64,000 nt of DNA, taken from contig CAMQGK010000567.1 of NCBI GenBank assembly GCA_947000775.1, forward strand, positions 6,378,501-6,442,500, in the 5' to 3' direction. Positions 1 to 13,400 of this stretch are shown piece by piece. How positions within the stretch are numbered: the first letter of the stretch is position 1; every line of letters starts with the position of its first letter. The notes under the pieces are model-generated. The model searched no databases and was not told where the DNA came from. It was given only the letters and a program-made list of their open reading frames with translations. The translations under genes and the position numbers were made by a program. This DNA is from Pterois miles (Eukaryota; Chordata; Actinopteri; Perciformes; Scorpaenidae).

Positions 1-1880
1 AAAATGTTAACAGGAAATGTGGGCAATTTTCAGCAAAATCAAGGAAACCACAGCATGTTTGTGCCTGAAAAGTTACCATGCCAACCTACCACACACATAC
101 AGTCTTCATGATACATTCATGACAGTATTTACTATATATGCTGTGTGTATATAATGTGTATCATATGTGAGACACCAAACAACTGTCATCAGAAAGACAG
201 ATTTAGGACAACGCTTTAGCGTCACAAAATTTTGGGAGGGAAACCAGTCCATTACTAAACAACTCTCAATGGCATCCTCAAAGTGTCACTGTGTTCATTT
301 CTTTCATCAAAATCTTCATTACAAGACCTTTTGGAGACAGTGTAGTAGGTTTGTATTGACAAGGATCTGGCGATACGTATCACGATACAGGGGTTGCAGT
401 TCAATATATTGCGATACTGTAAGCAAAATGATGTATTGTGATTTTTTAAGATCTATTTTTACGAAAACTGTCATTGTGTAAAGAACACACTGCCATATGC
501 ATAAAACCTGTGCAATATGTGCAATCAGAACAGGAGCAACAGCACTACTTTCAGAGGGCGGGAAAATAAAGCATTGATTGTACATCTATGCATGAAAACT
601 ATTGTTTTAAAAATCAATACAGATTGAGAATCAATACAGTATCACAAAACAGAGTATTTTCCATATTTTCATACATCCCTAGTGGAGACAGACTAAGCTG
701 TGAGAGCGGCAAGATCTGCAACATGGATGTGATCCCTCACTGGCTTCCCACCAGCTAACGTTTCAACAGGCATTTGCCTTGTGGTGGGCAAGTGATTTTT
801 CTGTACCTTTAATTCAGGCTGAAGTGATACAAACCTGTATCCCAAACTATCAGAAATGACGTTGCACCCTTTAAATAAATCACAACACATTGAACACAGA
901 CTGCAAAGCTGCGTCGAATGACTAGCGGCCAGAAAAACAACATGACAAGCAGACAGCTACAATCACACCAGTCACTTTTGCTTGTTTTATTTATACAAAC
1001 AGAAATTACCATGAAGATATCATGTTGCTTATTCTGTTGTGGTCACAGTTAGAAAATACTGATTATTGTTCTTTTGTAGAATCAATAACAATCATATTAA
1101 TACAGTCATAAACAGGTATTTATATAGATTATTCTGCTATATCAATAATGGATTTTATAGTCACGTTAGTACCACTGTTAATGCTGTCTGTATTAATTGT
1201 TTCACAGTTGACATGAGTGTATTTAATATTATTAACGTTTGACTTCAGATTACCTGTTACTGCTTTCTGTTGTAGTTCATGTACAATGCACACTTTATCT
1301 TCATTCACTTTAAAGTTACATGATGACACTATAATAAAAAAGAAGCGAGGGGTAATCAGCACCTTCTGGCTGTCAAGCATTCAAGTTTTCAACTTTCAAA
1401 GCAAAACATAATTTAGTTAATAAAATATTAAAGTTAATCCAATACATTAGAACATTATGCTGTTTCACAAAGTTCATTTAGCACCGTGGTTTAGTACCAC
1501 ATACAGTAGAGCAGTCCACGTCACCAGTGATTCTGTTAACCCACTACGTGCACTTTTCCTACCATATCCTATAACATGATCCACTGCTTAGTTTTTTCAT
1601 TATAAATATTATAGGAGACATGTTTCAATTTTTTGTCACTGAAAGATTAAAATTATGCCTGACAAATTATGTATTTTTTGTTTTAAAATCAGCAGTGTTA
1701 TTGCTCTGTGAACTTCATTTCTAAAAATACTATTATCATCTTTAATCCGTTGAGTTTAACACAGTTGCTCATGTTTGACCTTTTGGAAATACACTTATTA
1801 GCTTTTTTAGTGAGGAGATTGGTACCACTTTTATGCTAATATGTTAAATATGAAGTTACAGATACGTGAATTTGTTTACG
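1..1880. other. AT-rich spacer, no gene seen
   Basis: I see no exon with credible splice sites and no protein family match. The open frames are short, AT-rich and stop-delimited on both strands. It lies downstream of the 3' end of c1qtnf6. Confidence 0.5.
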
Positions 1881-1884
1881 TAGT

Positions 1885-2045
1885 CACATTGTGGGGACTT
1901 CCCTTCCTTTTGGGGACAAAATGCACATCCCCTTAACGTAAAACAGGACTTGGTTTAGGGTTAGAGTAGGGTTAGGTTTAGGGTGAAGATAAAGTAAGGG
2001 TTAGGATTAGCCAAGTAGCAGTTACAGTTAGGGTTAGGGTAAGTC
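1885..2045 (+). repeat. GTGGGGAC / degenerate TTAGGG-like repeat
   Basis: The stretch starts with a CACATTGTGGGGACTT motif followed by about 90 bases of imperfect GGGTTAGGGTTAG-like units. This combination recurs as an interspersed repeat in fish genomes. The units are too degenerate and mixed in length for a recent interstitial telomere insertion. Confidence 0.5.
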
Positions 2046-2283
2046 TACAGAAAATGAATGCAAGTCAATGTAATGTCCTCAAAGTCATGGAAACACAACT
2101 GGGTGTGTGTACCTACTGGAGTAGGAAGAGGGGAACCGTCCCCCAACTTTACACCCCTGTCCCCATTTGGTCTCACAGCTGGTGTGAACCCATTGCAAGA
2201 TGGTCTATAGTTTAGCTTAGCACAAAGAGTGGAAACGGGGAAACAGCTAGTCTGGCTCTGTTTTAAGAATACAAAATCTGCCT

Positions 2284-2585
2284 TTGGGGCCACATGGTGG
2301 TTAGCACTGTCACAGCAAGAGGGTCGCAGGTTCAAATCCAGCTTGGGGTCTGTGTGGAGTAACTGTGGGTTTGCTCCAGGTTCTCCGGCTTCCTCCCACA
2401 GTCCAAAGACATGCAGGTTAACTGATGACTCTAAATGTCCCATAGGTGTGACTATGAGCGAGAATGGTTGTGTGTCTCTATGTGTCAGCCGGGTGATGGA
2501 CTAAACCAAACCCACCTTCGCCCAATGTCAGATATGATCGGCTGTGACCCTGAATGGGATAAGCGGTTGCAGGTGGATGGATAGA
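2284..2585 (+). repeat. tRNA-headed interspersed repeat, copy 1
   Basis: This is a degenerate copy of a repeat present at least four more times here (37612, 48073, 49208, 50740). It has a head resembling a tRNA gene (GTGGTTAGC..., then GCAGGTTCAAATCC as a B-box), a middle part ending in GGTTCTCCGGCTTCCTCCCA, and a tail of the form GGATAAGCGGTTGCAGGTGGATGG. The A-box half is damaged by a deletion compared with the 37612 copy. Confidence 0.7.
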
Positions 2586-3145
2586 AATCTGCCTTCCTGC
2601 ACCTCTAAATTTCACTAATGAACATGTTATATCTTGTTTGTTTACTTTGTAGAAAACCAAAGGGTAAAAATGTCCAGTTGCCAAGGAATGGTCAGGCACA
2701 TAACCCCCCGTAAAATTCTGAATCGTTGTTTTTTTAAATGTCGATATTGTTCAGATTTAACACGCAAGATGTAAGGAATTAATTAATGATGACAGATCTA
2801 GATTAGCTGCTTCACCATTTCCAAACTTTATGCTAAGCTAAGCAAACTGGCTGCTGGTTACAGTAGCCAGTTTGATACCACAGAGTGGTATCAATCTCTT
2901 CTTCAAAATTCTGACAATTTTCTTTAAGGGTGATGATAAGCGTATTCAGTTTATTTCTTCATATTTTCTCAAAGAGGTATTGCTCATTCTCTGGCAGCCA
3001 TTTTGTTTCTAGCACCACTGTGGAGCACCGAATATTAAAGGAAGAGGAGGACTGTTTGACAGTGAGTTGCATTCTGCTGCCATGTCACTTCAATTTGTTT
3101 TGCTTTCCATCCAGCTGAGCTCAACAGTCTCATATCATCTCTCAT

Positions 3146-4958
3146 TCAGTTTCCCTCCACGCTACCTTTGATGAGGTATCCGTTGAAAGTGATATAGACG
3201 TCCACATCATCGCTGTAAATTGCATTCTCCCTCTCCCTCTTGTACAGGCGGACCCACACCTCGTCGTTCAGCTCCAGCTCCAGCATCAGGCTCTGACTCT
3301 GCATGATGGAGCGGTCGCTGGGCTGGGCGTACACGATGGCCTGTTCGGTGTCGTTGAGCATGATGTGCAGATACGTCTCTTTGAAGTTCCACGTGTGGAT
3401 GTTGACGTTGAAGAAGTAGATGCCCGGGACGTGGCAGAGGAATTTCCCGTTGAACATGTTGAAGTGGTCGTCAAGGTTGACGAAGACCGTGTCAAACACG
3501 AGGCCCTGGTAGGACTCCAGGCTGTGGAGGGATTTGCGTCGGCCGACAGAGAAGGCAGAGTATTGGACTTTACAGGGGTCTCCTGGGACACCTGCCTGAC
3601 CCTTAGCGCCTTTTGAGCCCATGGGACCTCTGGAGCCTGGAGGGCCTTCTTGTCCAGCTTTACCTGGTGTTCCTCTGTCGCCACGTTCTCCTTTGTCACC
3701 TGCACAGGGTGATATTAGTCTGTAAGAAACAGAGAATATGCTGACAGAAGCCACATTTCCTTCCCTGGTTCAGCTCAATTCACGATAACTACTGGTATGA
3801 TTTGGGGTTACCTGTTAGATACTGGTATAAAGGTGGAGCTTTCTGTAAGAAACTCTGGACCTGGTGTGGGGTTGCCTTTGGTTCAGCTGTTAATGACTGG
3901 ATAGTTTATAAAATTAGAAAAGGAGGGGAGTGATTAAAGGGGGGAGGAAAAAAAAGAGAGTTGTTTGTGAGTGAGGGGGGGGGGGTGAAAATGTGAATGT
4001 CCCTATCTAGAGCCAGTGTGGTTTGTCCATTCTGGGCTACTGTAGAAACATGGCGGCCAACTCTGAAGAGGACCTGCTCCCTATGTTGATATAAACGGCT
4101 CATTCCAAGGTAACGAAAAGACAGTGATTCTTATTTTCAGGCGATTACGCACAAAAGAAAACATCAATTAAAATATCTAATCGCCTTCATGACAAATTAG
4201 TATGACATACTTGGCATCAATGGAAATTTGTGCCAATAAAATTGATTTGCATCAGCACATTATATTACTTTGATACTTATTGATATTATATATCTATTTC
4301 ATCCATTAGATCCCCTTCATGTTAAACACTGTTCCTTCAAGTTTTCTGCAAATTGTACTAAATTCCACTCACAGAAAATCTGTGGTAGCTCGATTAACAC
4401 TTTAAGATTCCTTCCTACATTTTTTCCATCCCATAAAGTGAACCCTGAAGTTCTGAAAGTCCATGTTGCTCCCAAATATTACATTTTAGCATGATTTAAA
4501 AACCTGCTGTATGCTCTGAAATCTTCTAAAACCTCTGTCTGCCAATCATGTGAACTTTTAAAGCACCATAAGACAACTAAGATTTGGCCATATATGGAGG
4601 ACAAACTGCATCAATCAAGACAAAAAGTGCTCTCAAACTGAAAATATCAGCGTTGAGTTGGACATGTATAGTATATGGGGCTCTGTAAAGGTTGCTCAGT
4701 GGCATGACATACAGCAGATACAGTACCTTTGAGGATGGTCATGTTAATGTAGGTGCGGACCTCTGGCATATGGCTGAATCCTGCAGTGGGAGGCTGGGCT
4801 CCGCTGCCCTCTGCTGGCTCCAGGTGATCACAGCAGTGTCGGCAGGGGACGGGAGGAGCACCCGGATGAGGCACCAGGGCCACAGGGGAGGTGATGGACA
4901 GAAGGACGAGGACGCCCAACATAGCTGTGCCTACAATACGAGCAGAGGATACTGTCAT
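3146..4958 (-). CDS. c1qtnf6: C1q/TNF-related protein 6 (CTRP6)
   Basis: This is a secreted adipokine-like protein of the C1q/TNF superfamily, which forms trimers through a collagen stalk and globular C1q head. There are two coding exons, 4958-4727 (ATG, donor AAAG/GTACTG) and 3699-3146 (acceptor GCAG/GTGACA, TGA-terminated frame); phases agree and give 261 residues, close to mammalian CTRP6. Visible parts: a hydrophobic signal peptide (about 1-28), a cysteine cluster CRHCC, an N-glycosylation site in YINMTILK, 14 uninterrupted Gly-X-Y triplets (78-119), then a C1q domain with the family signatures FDTVFVNLDDHFNMF, CHVPGIYFFNVN, HTWN, ETYLHIM, DRSIMQSQSLMLEL, VWVRLYK and ENAIYSD. The last of these fit CTRP6 better than other CTRPs. 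An upstream non-coding exon probably lies near 9.8 kb. Next to il2rb, as in human. Confidence 0.93.
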
Positions 4959-5419
4959 ACGATTGGAAGAGCTTTTTAGCTTTGAATTAATTTCTGCTGG
5001 TGGATCTGGATCACTGAGATATGGTCTGGGTCAGTGAGGTCCCACACTGACAGTGCTGATGTTTAGCAGGTATAATGCTTACCATGTGTTCCATCTTAGT
5101 TTAGCATGTTAGCGTGCTAACATTTGATGGGAACAGCATTAGATCTGAAGGTATGAAAGTATTCAACAGATTAAAATTTTGACTTGATGATGCTAGATGA
5201 AATGTTAAGTCATTATGATTCATCATCTGTCGAATATGAATGTCTGTAATAAATTATATAGTAAACCCAATTTCATGGCAAGCTATCCAATACTTGGATA
5301 TCCGTTTTATAACAGTTCATTCAATATCTGATGAGCCATTTCAGTATATGGTGGAGTAAAACCAACATTGCTATCCAGAGATCCATGCCACTAGCATGGC
5401 TAAGAGTGCCAGTCTATTC

Positions 5420-6370
5420 CACAGACTGTATCTAAAGATGGACGACGTGACAGCTCCCCAAAAGTGAAGCCAAAACATCTTGATTGCCCCCTAGTGGCTG
5501 GCTGCAGTATAGCTCTAAAATCCCATCTCCTCCATGTGAGCGGATGGGACATGGGCCAAACTAAAATGGTTTCTGTCATTTTAGGACATTTTTAATCACA
5601 CTCATGTATCTTCAAGTGTTCATTACCTCCGCCAAGGAGGTTATGTTTTTTCCGGCGTTTATCTGTCTGTTTGTTTGCTTGTCTGTGTTCAAGATAACTC
5701 AAAAACTTATGGACGGATTTTGATGAAATTTTCAGGGTGTGTCGAAAATGTGAAAAGGAAGAACTGATTTAATTTTGGGGGTGATCCAGAAGAAATCCTG
5801 GATTCTGGATTACTTTAAAATTTTCGTTAACATTGGGGTAAATGGGACCCAAAAATGTTTCTCAATATCTCTGGTAATTGTCGCCCAAAGCTCATGAAAT
5901 TTGACTCAGGGATTTACAATGTGTACTTCTATCAAATCCCAAAGGCTGATCCAGATCTGATCCAGATGGCAGATTTTATAGCAATTTATATAAAAAATGA
6001 GGGTACTCTTACATTTTGGCCTACTGTGCATTTAATATTAGAGGTAGAGATTTCTAACAAGCAGCATTATGTAGCTGAGACAATTCAGCATCTGAAATAT
6101 GTCAACAAATTTGATCCAGAAGAAACCACCAGGGGGGAAACTATGGTGCATGGCGGAGGTCTGCGCTCTCCAAGAGCTTTTCTAGTTAGTTATTTAATGC
6201 TATAAAAAGGAGGTGAGATGATAGGTAATGCAAATTGTGACCTGAATAATGTGGCTCATGTTATATGTTACATGTTATAGCTCCTGTGTCCGGGACGTTT
6301 TGGCTTCATTTCTATATAGTGAAAGGAAGTGGAGACGTAGTCCATCTACAGTCTAGACTGTATACAGTCT
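5420..6370. repeat. Cluster of interspersed repeat fragments
   Basis: At 5425-5580 there is a piece (CAAAACATCTTGATTGCCCCC... TGGCTGGCTGCAGTAT) that recurs at 28290-28420. At 5630-6180 lies another repeat beginning CCTCCGCCAAGGAGG, with a decayed, non-genic open frame at 5855-6205. At 6290-6365 there is a TATACAGTCTATGG tail. No gene is seen in this stretch. Confidence 0.5.
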
Positions 6371-7526
6371 ATGGTCTGTACAGGCAGATTTTATAGTGAT
6401 ATTAACAGTGTCGGAGCTAAAACAGTAAACTGAGTCATGACTACAGCACTTTTAAAGGCCTTTAATTAAAAGATCAACGTGGTCTTGGTGCAGAATATGG
6501 ATTTAATGGGTCTGAATGCTGTAGAAGTGGAAGAACACAGAGAGCTTGGATAGCAATTAAAATTGTGTTAAAAGAAAGAGTGTGGAAGTAATAAGAGCAG
6601 GAGGAGATAAAGGCATACTTGACACTGTTTTTAGGCACTACCGATCTGATAGGAATCATGCAGAATTTAGCCTTTTAAATGCATTTAAATGATACCGCAA
6701 AAACAAGAAAAATGAATCAATCATCAGTTCACACAAGGAAAGAGGAAAATCACCAGAAGTGATTACATTCAATTTATGAAACACATGTACTAGCTGAAAT
6801 ATCAGTTGTTCAGCAGCTGCTCAGAAAATGTGATCATTATGCGTCCTGGATGTCAGTCCCAGAGCGGAAAAAAAGAAATCCTGCGCCAGAGAAAACATTT
6901 AGAGTAGAAACAGGAGTCAGATATTGTGGAAAAAGTAAAGCATTCTTTCAACAAAATAAGCACATTTGTTCATGAGTTGGCCATGCATTCAGAGCGGCAT
7001 CTGAAATGCCATGGAAGATCTCTGCCCTCACATCCACAGAGCAAAGTAAAGAAATGTGTCAAAATAATGGGAGCAGGCATGGTTACAAGGACCACAAATC
7101 ACATGAAAAATTCCTCTGCAGGCAGCCCATAATTTGTCACCAATTAGCTCAGGAAAGGTTGACTGTTCACAACAGCTTTTATCCACATAGTCAGTGGAGT
7201 CTGAAAGCCAAGCTGAGTAGTTTTCAATGGAAAAGCGATGGCTGTCTGCCAGGCTCTCGGTGATCAGTCAGTCTGTGCATAGTGTAATGAGAACAGTGTG
7301 TGCTGCTGTGTTTATACAGGACAGCTGTATCCATACTGATTATTGCATCCTTCATAACTCAGGAAAAGAAAACAAACTCATTCTAAATATTAAAATAAAA
7401 AAACATTGACTTTTGCAGTTTTGCAATAACCAACAGACAAAACATAACTTGGACCGATGCTGTCCCCACTTCTAAAAGTGTATTTTGTGCTCTTTAACAG
7501 TGAGTAACCAGTTTACTAGGTGCTCA

Positions 7527-9190
7527 AATGACAATAAAGAGCCACAAAATGACTACAAAGAGAGGCAAAATGTCCACAAAGAGGCGTAAAATTGCTACAA
7601 AGTGATGGAACATGACTACTAACAGACACAAAATGACTATAAACAGATGCAGAATGGCCACAATGAGACCCAAAATAACTATAAAAACATGTAAAATGAC
7701 CACAAAGAGATGCAAAACAACTGCTGAAAAATGCAAAATTCCTACAAAAAGATGCAAAACAATTACTGAGCCATACGACCACAAAGAGTCAAAATGACCA
7801 CATAGAGACACAAAATGACTACAAACATATGTAAAATGACTACAAAGACACAAAATGGCTATAATGATGTAAAATAACTACAAAGAGATGTAAAATAACT
7901 ACAAAGAGATGCAAAATGGCTACAAAGAGATGCAAAATGACTACACAGACACAAAATGACTACGAAGAGACGTAAAATGACTACAAAAAGACACAAAATG
8001 GCTACAAAGAGATGTAAAATGGCTACAAAGACAAAATGTCTACAAAGAGATGTAAAATAACTACAAAGAGATGTAAAATAACTACAAAGAGATGTAAAAT
8101 AACTACAAAGAGATGCAAAATGGCTACAAAGAGATGTAAAATGACCACAAAGCTATGGAAAGTGACCACACAGAAATGCAAAATGACTACGAAGAGACGT
8201 AAAATGACTACAAAGAGACAAAAATGGCTACAAAGAGATGCAAAATGACTACACAGACACAAAATGACTACGAAGAGACGTAAAATGACTACAAAAAGAC
8301 ACAAAATGGCTACAAAGAGATGTAAAATGGCTACAAAGAGATGCAAAATGGCTACAAAGAGATGCAAAATGTCTACAAAGAGATGTAAAATGGCCACAAA
8401 GAAATGCAAAATGTCTACAAAGAGACACAAAAAATGGCTACAAAGAGATGCAAAATGTCTACAAAGAGATGTAAAATGGCCACAAAGAGATGCAAAATGT
8501 CTACAAAGAGATGCAAAATGTCTACAAAGAGACACAAAATGACTACAGAGACACAAAATGGCTACAAAAAGATGTAAAATGGCTCCAAAAAGACGTAAAA
8601 TGACTACAGAGACACAAAATGGCTACAAAGAGATGCAAAATGGCTACAAAGAGACACAAAATGACTACAGAGACACAAGATGGCTACAAAGAGATGCAAA
8701 ATGGCTAAAAAAAAAAAAAAAACAAAGAGATGCAAAATGTCTACAAAGAGATGCAAAATGACTACAGAGACACAAAATGGCTACAAAGAGATGCAAAATG
8801 GCTACAAAGAGACACAAAATGACTACAGAGACACAAGATGGCTACAAAGAGATGCAAAATGGCTACAAAGAGACACAAAATGGCTACAAATTTATGTAAA
8901 ATGGCTACAAAGAGACGCAAAATGACTAGAGACACAAAATGGCTACAAAGAGATAAAATGCTACAAAGAGATGCAAAATGACTACATAGACACAAAATGG
9001 CTACAAAAGAGATGTAAAATGCCTATGAAGAGACCTAAAATGACCACAGAAACACAAAATGACTATGAAGAGACATAAAACGATTATTAAGAGATGCAAG
9101 ATTTCTGCAGAGAGATGCATATTAACTACACGCAAAATGATTTAAGAGCAAAAAGATGCTAAATGACGCAAATGACCACAAAGAAGGAAC
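7527..9190. repeat. 21-bp minisatellite array (about 1.7 kb)
   Basis: This is a tandem array of a unit close to ACAAAGAGATGCAAAATGGCT (21 bases), with 19-22 base variants such as ACAGAGACACAAAATGACT. The edges are more degenerate than the core (about 8000-8950). Because 21 is a multiple of three, long frames stay open on both strands (up to 177 codons on the minus strand, 8023-8556). These are a consequence of the repeat, not genes. A run of A bases interrupts the array near 8707. Confidence 0.95.
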
Positions 9191-9795
9191 ATGGACAAAA
9201 ACAAAAAGATGCCCTCTGCCCCCCCACCCATCACATAACTTTGGATCAAATTATTATTGTAATATACTGCATATCTGTGTAGAGCAGATAATAAATAAAC
9301 AACAACTACAAAGTTAAAATATTACTGTTGGTGCTGATGGTGTTTTATGGTGCCGTTCATGTTGCAGTGGAGATCTGCTGGTGGTGTTGTGGTTCTGTTG
9401 GGATTTCCAACTGAACCACAGATGGCCAATCACTGGGTTTCCTATGGCTCATACACCGACCAGGGATATTACATAACTGGTTTTCATGGAAAACCCCACT
9501 TGGAACGGAAACTTGTGCGTAAAATACCCACCAATCTGGACTCCCTTATAGGCTGTTTTCGCGCTCTTGTTTTCTAATTGTAACATATTGAAGGCTATTA
9601 ATTCTGCATCTATAGGCTAGCAGATGTTAAAATGTCCACGTTTAGTGCAGACACAAGCTTGCCGTGCCCTAGAAGCCCGTTTCTATCTGTTTGTGGGCTC
9701 GTGCGCCCATCGAGTGGGTTCGTCGTTTAATCCCAACAATTCAGCGCTCATGCAAGCAGCCGACTGATGAATCTTAATCTGAATGTTAATCTCAC

Positions 9796-9895
9796 CTCGG
9801 TCACGTCTCTGCAGCTGCTTCAACCCGCCGGAGGAGACAGAGGACGGAGGAGAGAGAAATCCCTGAGTCAGCAGCCCTCTGTCCCGGTTTCTTAT
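9796..9895 (-). promoter_or_regulatory. Probable c1qtnf6 promoter and first non-coding exon
   Basis: On the minus strand a TATA-like CTATAAGAA (about 9893-9885) precedes a GC-richer segment ending in a strong splice donor, GACCGAG/GTGAGATT, at 9796/9795. This fits a short 5' non-coding exon starting near 9860 and spliced to the c1qtnf6 exon whose ATG is at 4958. The spacing of TATA box and exon is seen in the sequence. The link to c1qtnf6 is inferred because no other minus-strand gene lies between. Confidence 0.35.
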
Positions 9896-9974
9896 AGATC
9901 CCTCCTAGTTTCATGCAGACTCAGGCAACAAGTGTCTGCCCATTTAGCCTGACTGACAATAACATCTGTAAACG

Positions 9975-10115
9975 ATGGACCCTGATCTGAAGACACAACT
10001 GTCGCTACTGTTGAAGCTACTCAGTGCAGTAATGCTGGTTGTGTTATCCGGACTGATCTCTCCATCAGTGTCCAGTGGAGCAGCGTGCGCGCCACGGTCT
10101 GATCACAGTCACTAA
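9975..10115 (+). CDS. Small hydrophobic open frame, doubtful
   Basis: A 46-codon plus-strand frame starts MDPDLKTQLSLLLKLLSAVM and continues with a hydrophobic VLSGLISPSVSSGA segment, so it resembles a signal peptide. It lies divergently beside the putative c1qtnf6 promoter and just before a GA microsatellite. No downstream partner exon was found. It may be chance, an upstream first exon, or a microprotein. Confidence 0.15.
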   Translation: MDPDLKTQLSLLLKLLSAVMLVVLSGLISPSVSSGAACAPRSDHSH

Positions 10116-10176
10116 ACTGCTGGTTTCCCCCGCGGGGGTCTGGATTTCCTCCATTCTCCCCTTTCTACTGCAACTG

Positions 10177-10177
10177 C

Positions 10178-10233
<56 letters not shown>

Positions 10234-10243
10234 GGGGAGAGAC

Positions 10244-10314
<71 letters not shown>

Positions 10315-10425
10315 GGGGAGAGACAGAGAGAGAAGAGAGAGGGGGACAGAGAGAGAGAGAGAGAGAGATAGAGGGACAGAGAGAGAGACAGAGAGAGAGA
10401 GAGAGGAGAGAGACAGAGACAGGAA
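10177..10425. repeat. GA/GACA microsatellite
   Basis: About 250 bases of (GA)n interrupted by GACA and GGGG units. The plus-strand frame across it (Arg-Glu repeats) is low complexity and not a gene. Confidence 0.95.
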
Positions 10426-10439
10426 GCTATAATGTGTAT

Positions 10440-13400
10440 TTCCAGACCTGAATTCAGAATACTGTTCTACTTCAGGTTTATTTTGGAGAAAGAGAGGGAA
10501 ACGTGATTATACAGAATACAGTATATACCGTATACTGTATACTGTAGAGGGATACACTGAGGAACAGAGGCTGCAGTGAAGCATGAGAGGGAGACAGACA
10601 GAGAGAAGACAGACAGAGAGACAGAGGAGGAACCTCCTGTCCTGCTGCAGGATATGATGGGCTTATCCTTTCATAATGAATGTCCCACACGGACACCAGA
10701 GTAATCCACATGATCCCAGATCACCATCAGTAACGCCACTTCTTCATGCTGCCTCTTGGCAGATCACACATTAGAATAATGAATGCTTGAAAAATGCCTT
10801 GGACTTGCGACTACTTGGCTTCATAGATGCTTCTGGTGATGGCCCTCAATCGTTCAACAACATGCTGAAGATCTGGACTAAAGGCCAAAGCAAATGAACC
10901 AGGCAATTATTTCTTTCCTGTGGGATTTCTTTCTCTTACAGCTAAATAAGGCCACATTTTACTGATGTTATTAGATTTTTAAGGCAGACCCTCCCAGCAT
11001 TTTTTGGCTTGTGGCCCTTTATAGGAATAGTTCAACATCTTTGGACACACACATCTGTTTTCTTGCAAAGAAATTAGAAATTTTAACTCAGGCCTACAGT
11101 GAGCAGCTGGTCAGCTTAGCTTAGCGTGAAAGGTAGAAACAGCATCTGGTTGTTATCACACTGTGGTTGTTCTTCTGATTAAATAATATAATGTGTTAGG
11201 GCACGGTCACATATGCATAAATCATACACTGTATATAAGAAGTGGATGTATTCAACGAGATGTCACCCATTGGTCTGTGAACTGTTGCTTTGAAACCTTG
11301 GCTGTCGCCATCTTGTTTTTTTGCAACCAGACGGTAATAGGTAATAAATAAAGGTACCAAATCAAGCGAGAAGTGGGCTCATTTTCTCATAGACGTCTAT
11401 ATTATCAGACATCTTTTTGCAACCAGAGGAGTCGCCCACTGCTGGCTGTTAGAAATAATGCAAGGTTAAGGCACTTCAGCATTCGCTTCACTTTTCAGAC
11501 CCGGAGGATGCCCATTGTTGCCACTGGAAGCTAATGTTTTATTCACCCCTTCGCTCATGTAGAGCAAATATTCGCCAATGTTAGTTTCGCGCATGTGTGA
11601 CGAAGCCCTGAATTACAGATTTTTAACCTTTGGACAGAGTCTTTCCAGTCTTTGTGCTAAGCTAAGCTTCCATTTGAGCAAAGCAACACATATTGGCGAC
11701 CCCAGTCACAGGTTTCATGTCTGTGCAGAGGTGGCTGAAATAATGTCTTCTATCTATTTTATGACCTTGATCCTGCTGCTGTTGTTTGCATTGAGAGCGC
11801 AGCCCTGTCAGAGAACAAGAGGAGGATGAGGCAGAACTTGTGCACACGTGTAACATGAGCACAGCTGTTGAACATTACTGTCTTTGGGTCCGGGGGGTTG
11901 AGGTTTCATAGGCTGCCCTGCCGTTACATCAGGAGAACATTCCTCCGTGGATGTAAACTATTAGGAGGCTCATCTGAAACCACCTGATGCTATCGCTCTG
12001 TAAACATTTACTGTCTGTTGTCTTTGGGAATCAGACGCTCATTTCCCTCTGGAGCTCATAAGTCAGCTCTCTCTCTCGGTCTGTCTGACCCCATAATACC
12101 CCACAATCCTCCTCTGCTCTTCTTTCAGGTTGGATTTCATTTGAAAGCATTGCGGTCGTAAATCAGAAGTCTCTGTTTGGTATCTGTTTTATGAGCTCCA
12201 GCGGCAGCATCTCAAACCTCCCTCTGACCTCAGAGTGATGAAAAGTCCCGTGACCTTCCAAGTGAACCATTTGCTCTTCTGGGTGTAGGGATTGCTGATA
12301 TTTGTGCTAATAAACGGTGGAGACTTTCGGGGCTGGAAGCAGAGTTGTGTTTGCTCGCCCCACCCAACAATGCAATCCCTATTTTCCCAGCAAAAACAAA
12401 TGCTAGTGGCTGACATAATTATGGGGCCTTGCATTCAAAGTTGAAAACCAGAAGTGAGTTGAAATTTCAGACCTTGAAACATTCTTGTGGTTCAGCTCAG
12501 GAAAAACAGAGTTGGTTGGCGAGCAGATCGCAGCAATTCAGAATCTTCAACAGCTTGCTGACAAATCTGATGCTCACATCATGAGCAACCCAAACGCTAT
12601 AAATCCATCTCTGCACTCATGCGTTTTATTATCATTTGCTACCTAGTAGTAAAAAATACATTTGTAGAGATTTTACAGTTAGGCTTGTCATACCCACATA
12701 GTTTGAGAATGGCTACAGTCTTATTTAAAATCATATAGATGATAGATGGTTCCCCTCTTTCCTCTCCTTGCCCCCGAGACCCTCAGGATTGTGGGTGAAC
12801 CTGACTGATTTCACTGTGTTTCAGAGTCTTTAGCAGGTTCAACAATGTCGTGCGAGCTCATTGGGAAGGAAGCTAAATAACACTCTGACCATTTTCAATG
12901 GGGACTCTTGTGGATCCAATGAGCCCAACTGTATTCATAGGTAATGTTAGTCCCCATAGGAGACATTTCATAGTAGTGAGACCATTTTTAGAAATTTAGC
13001 CTCATTGTATAAAATGACCTGTGGTGACCTGTAGGATAATCACAGCCTCATGAAACTTTACAGCCACAAACTAGAGACCTAGAGCATTCAGAGGATGGGT
13101 GGTTTTCCTAGTAGACTGACAATAAGGGAGTTTCTGAGCAGTTTACGCAACAGAAGTGCTCGCCATCCAATCCCTGAAAAATGAAATTCTTGCAGAAATA
13201 TCCAAATGTCAAAAGGTTTTGAAACCTCACATCAAATCACAGCATCGTTTTTACCAGTTCTTGATGGTAAAAAAAATGATTGAATTTTACACCAAACGGA
13301 CATTAAAAATGTACATCACCATGATCTATGCTCTTATACACTTTCATAATTTATTAATTCATGTTTATTTGTGATTTATGACTAGAACAATTTGACACTG

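Noticed and set aside
1957..2042. Interstitial telomere array
   Set aside because: The TTAGGG-like units are irregular and preceded by a dispersed GTGGGGAC repeat, so it is an ordinary interspersed repeat.
5855..6205. 116-codon plus-strand frame
   Set aside because: It lies inside a dispersed repeat starting CCTCCGCCAAGGAGG and has no domain or splice context.
8023..8556. 177-codon minus-strand open frame (and mirrored plus-strand frames)
   Set aside because: It is a by-product of a 21-bp tandem repeat; the peptide is a simple repeat open on both strands with no start context or homology.
7527..9190. CRISPR-like array
   Set aside because: There are no unique spacers between repeats, the units are contiguous, and the host is a vertebrate.
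10075..10371. 98-codon Arg-Glu-rich frame
   Set aside because: It is translated GA microsatellite.
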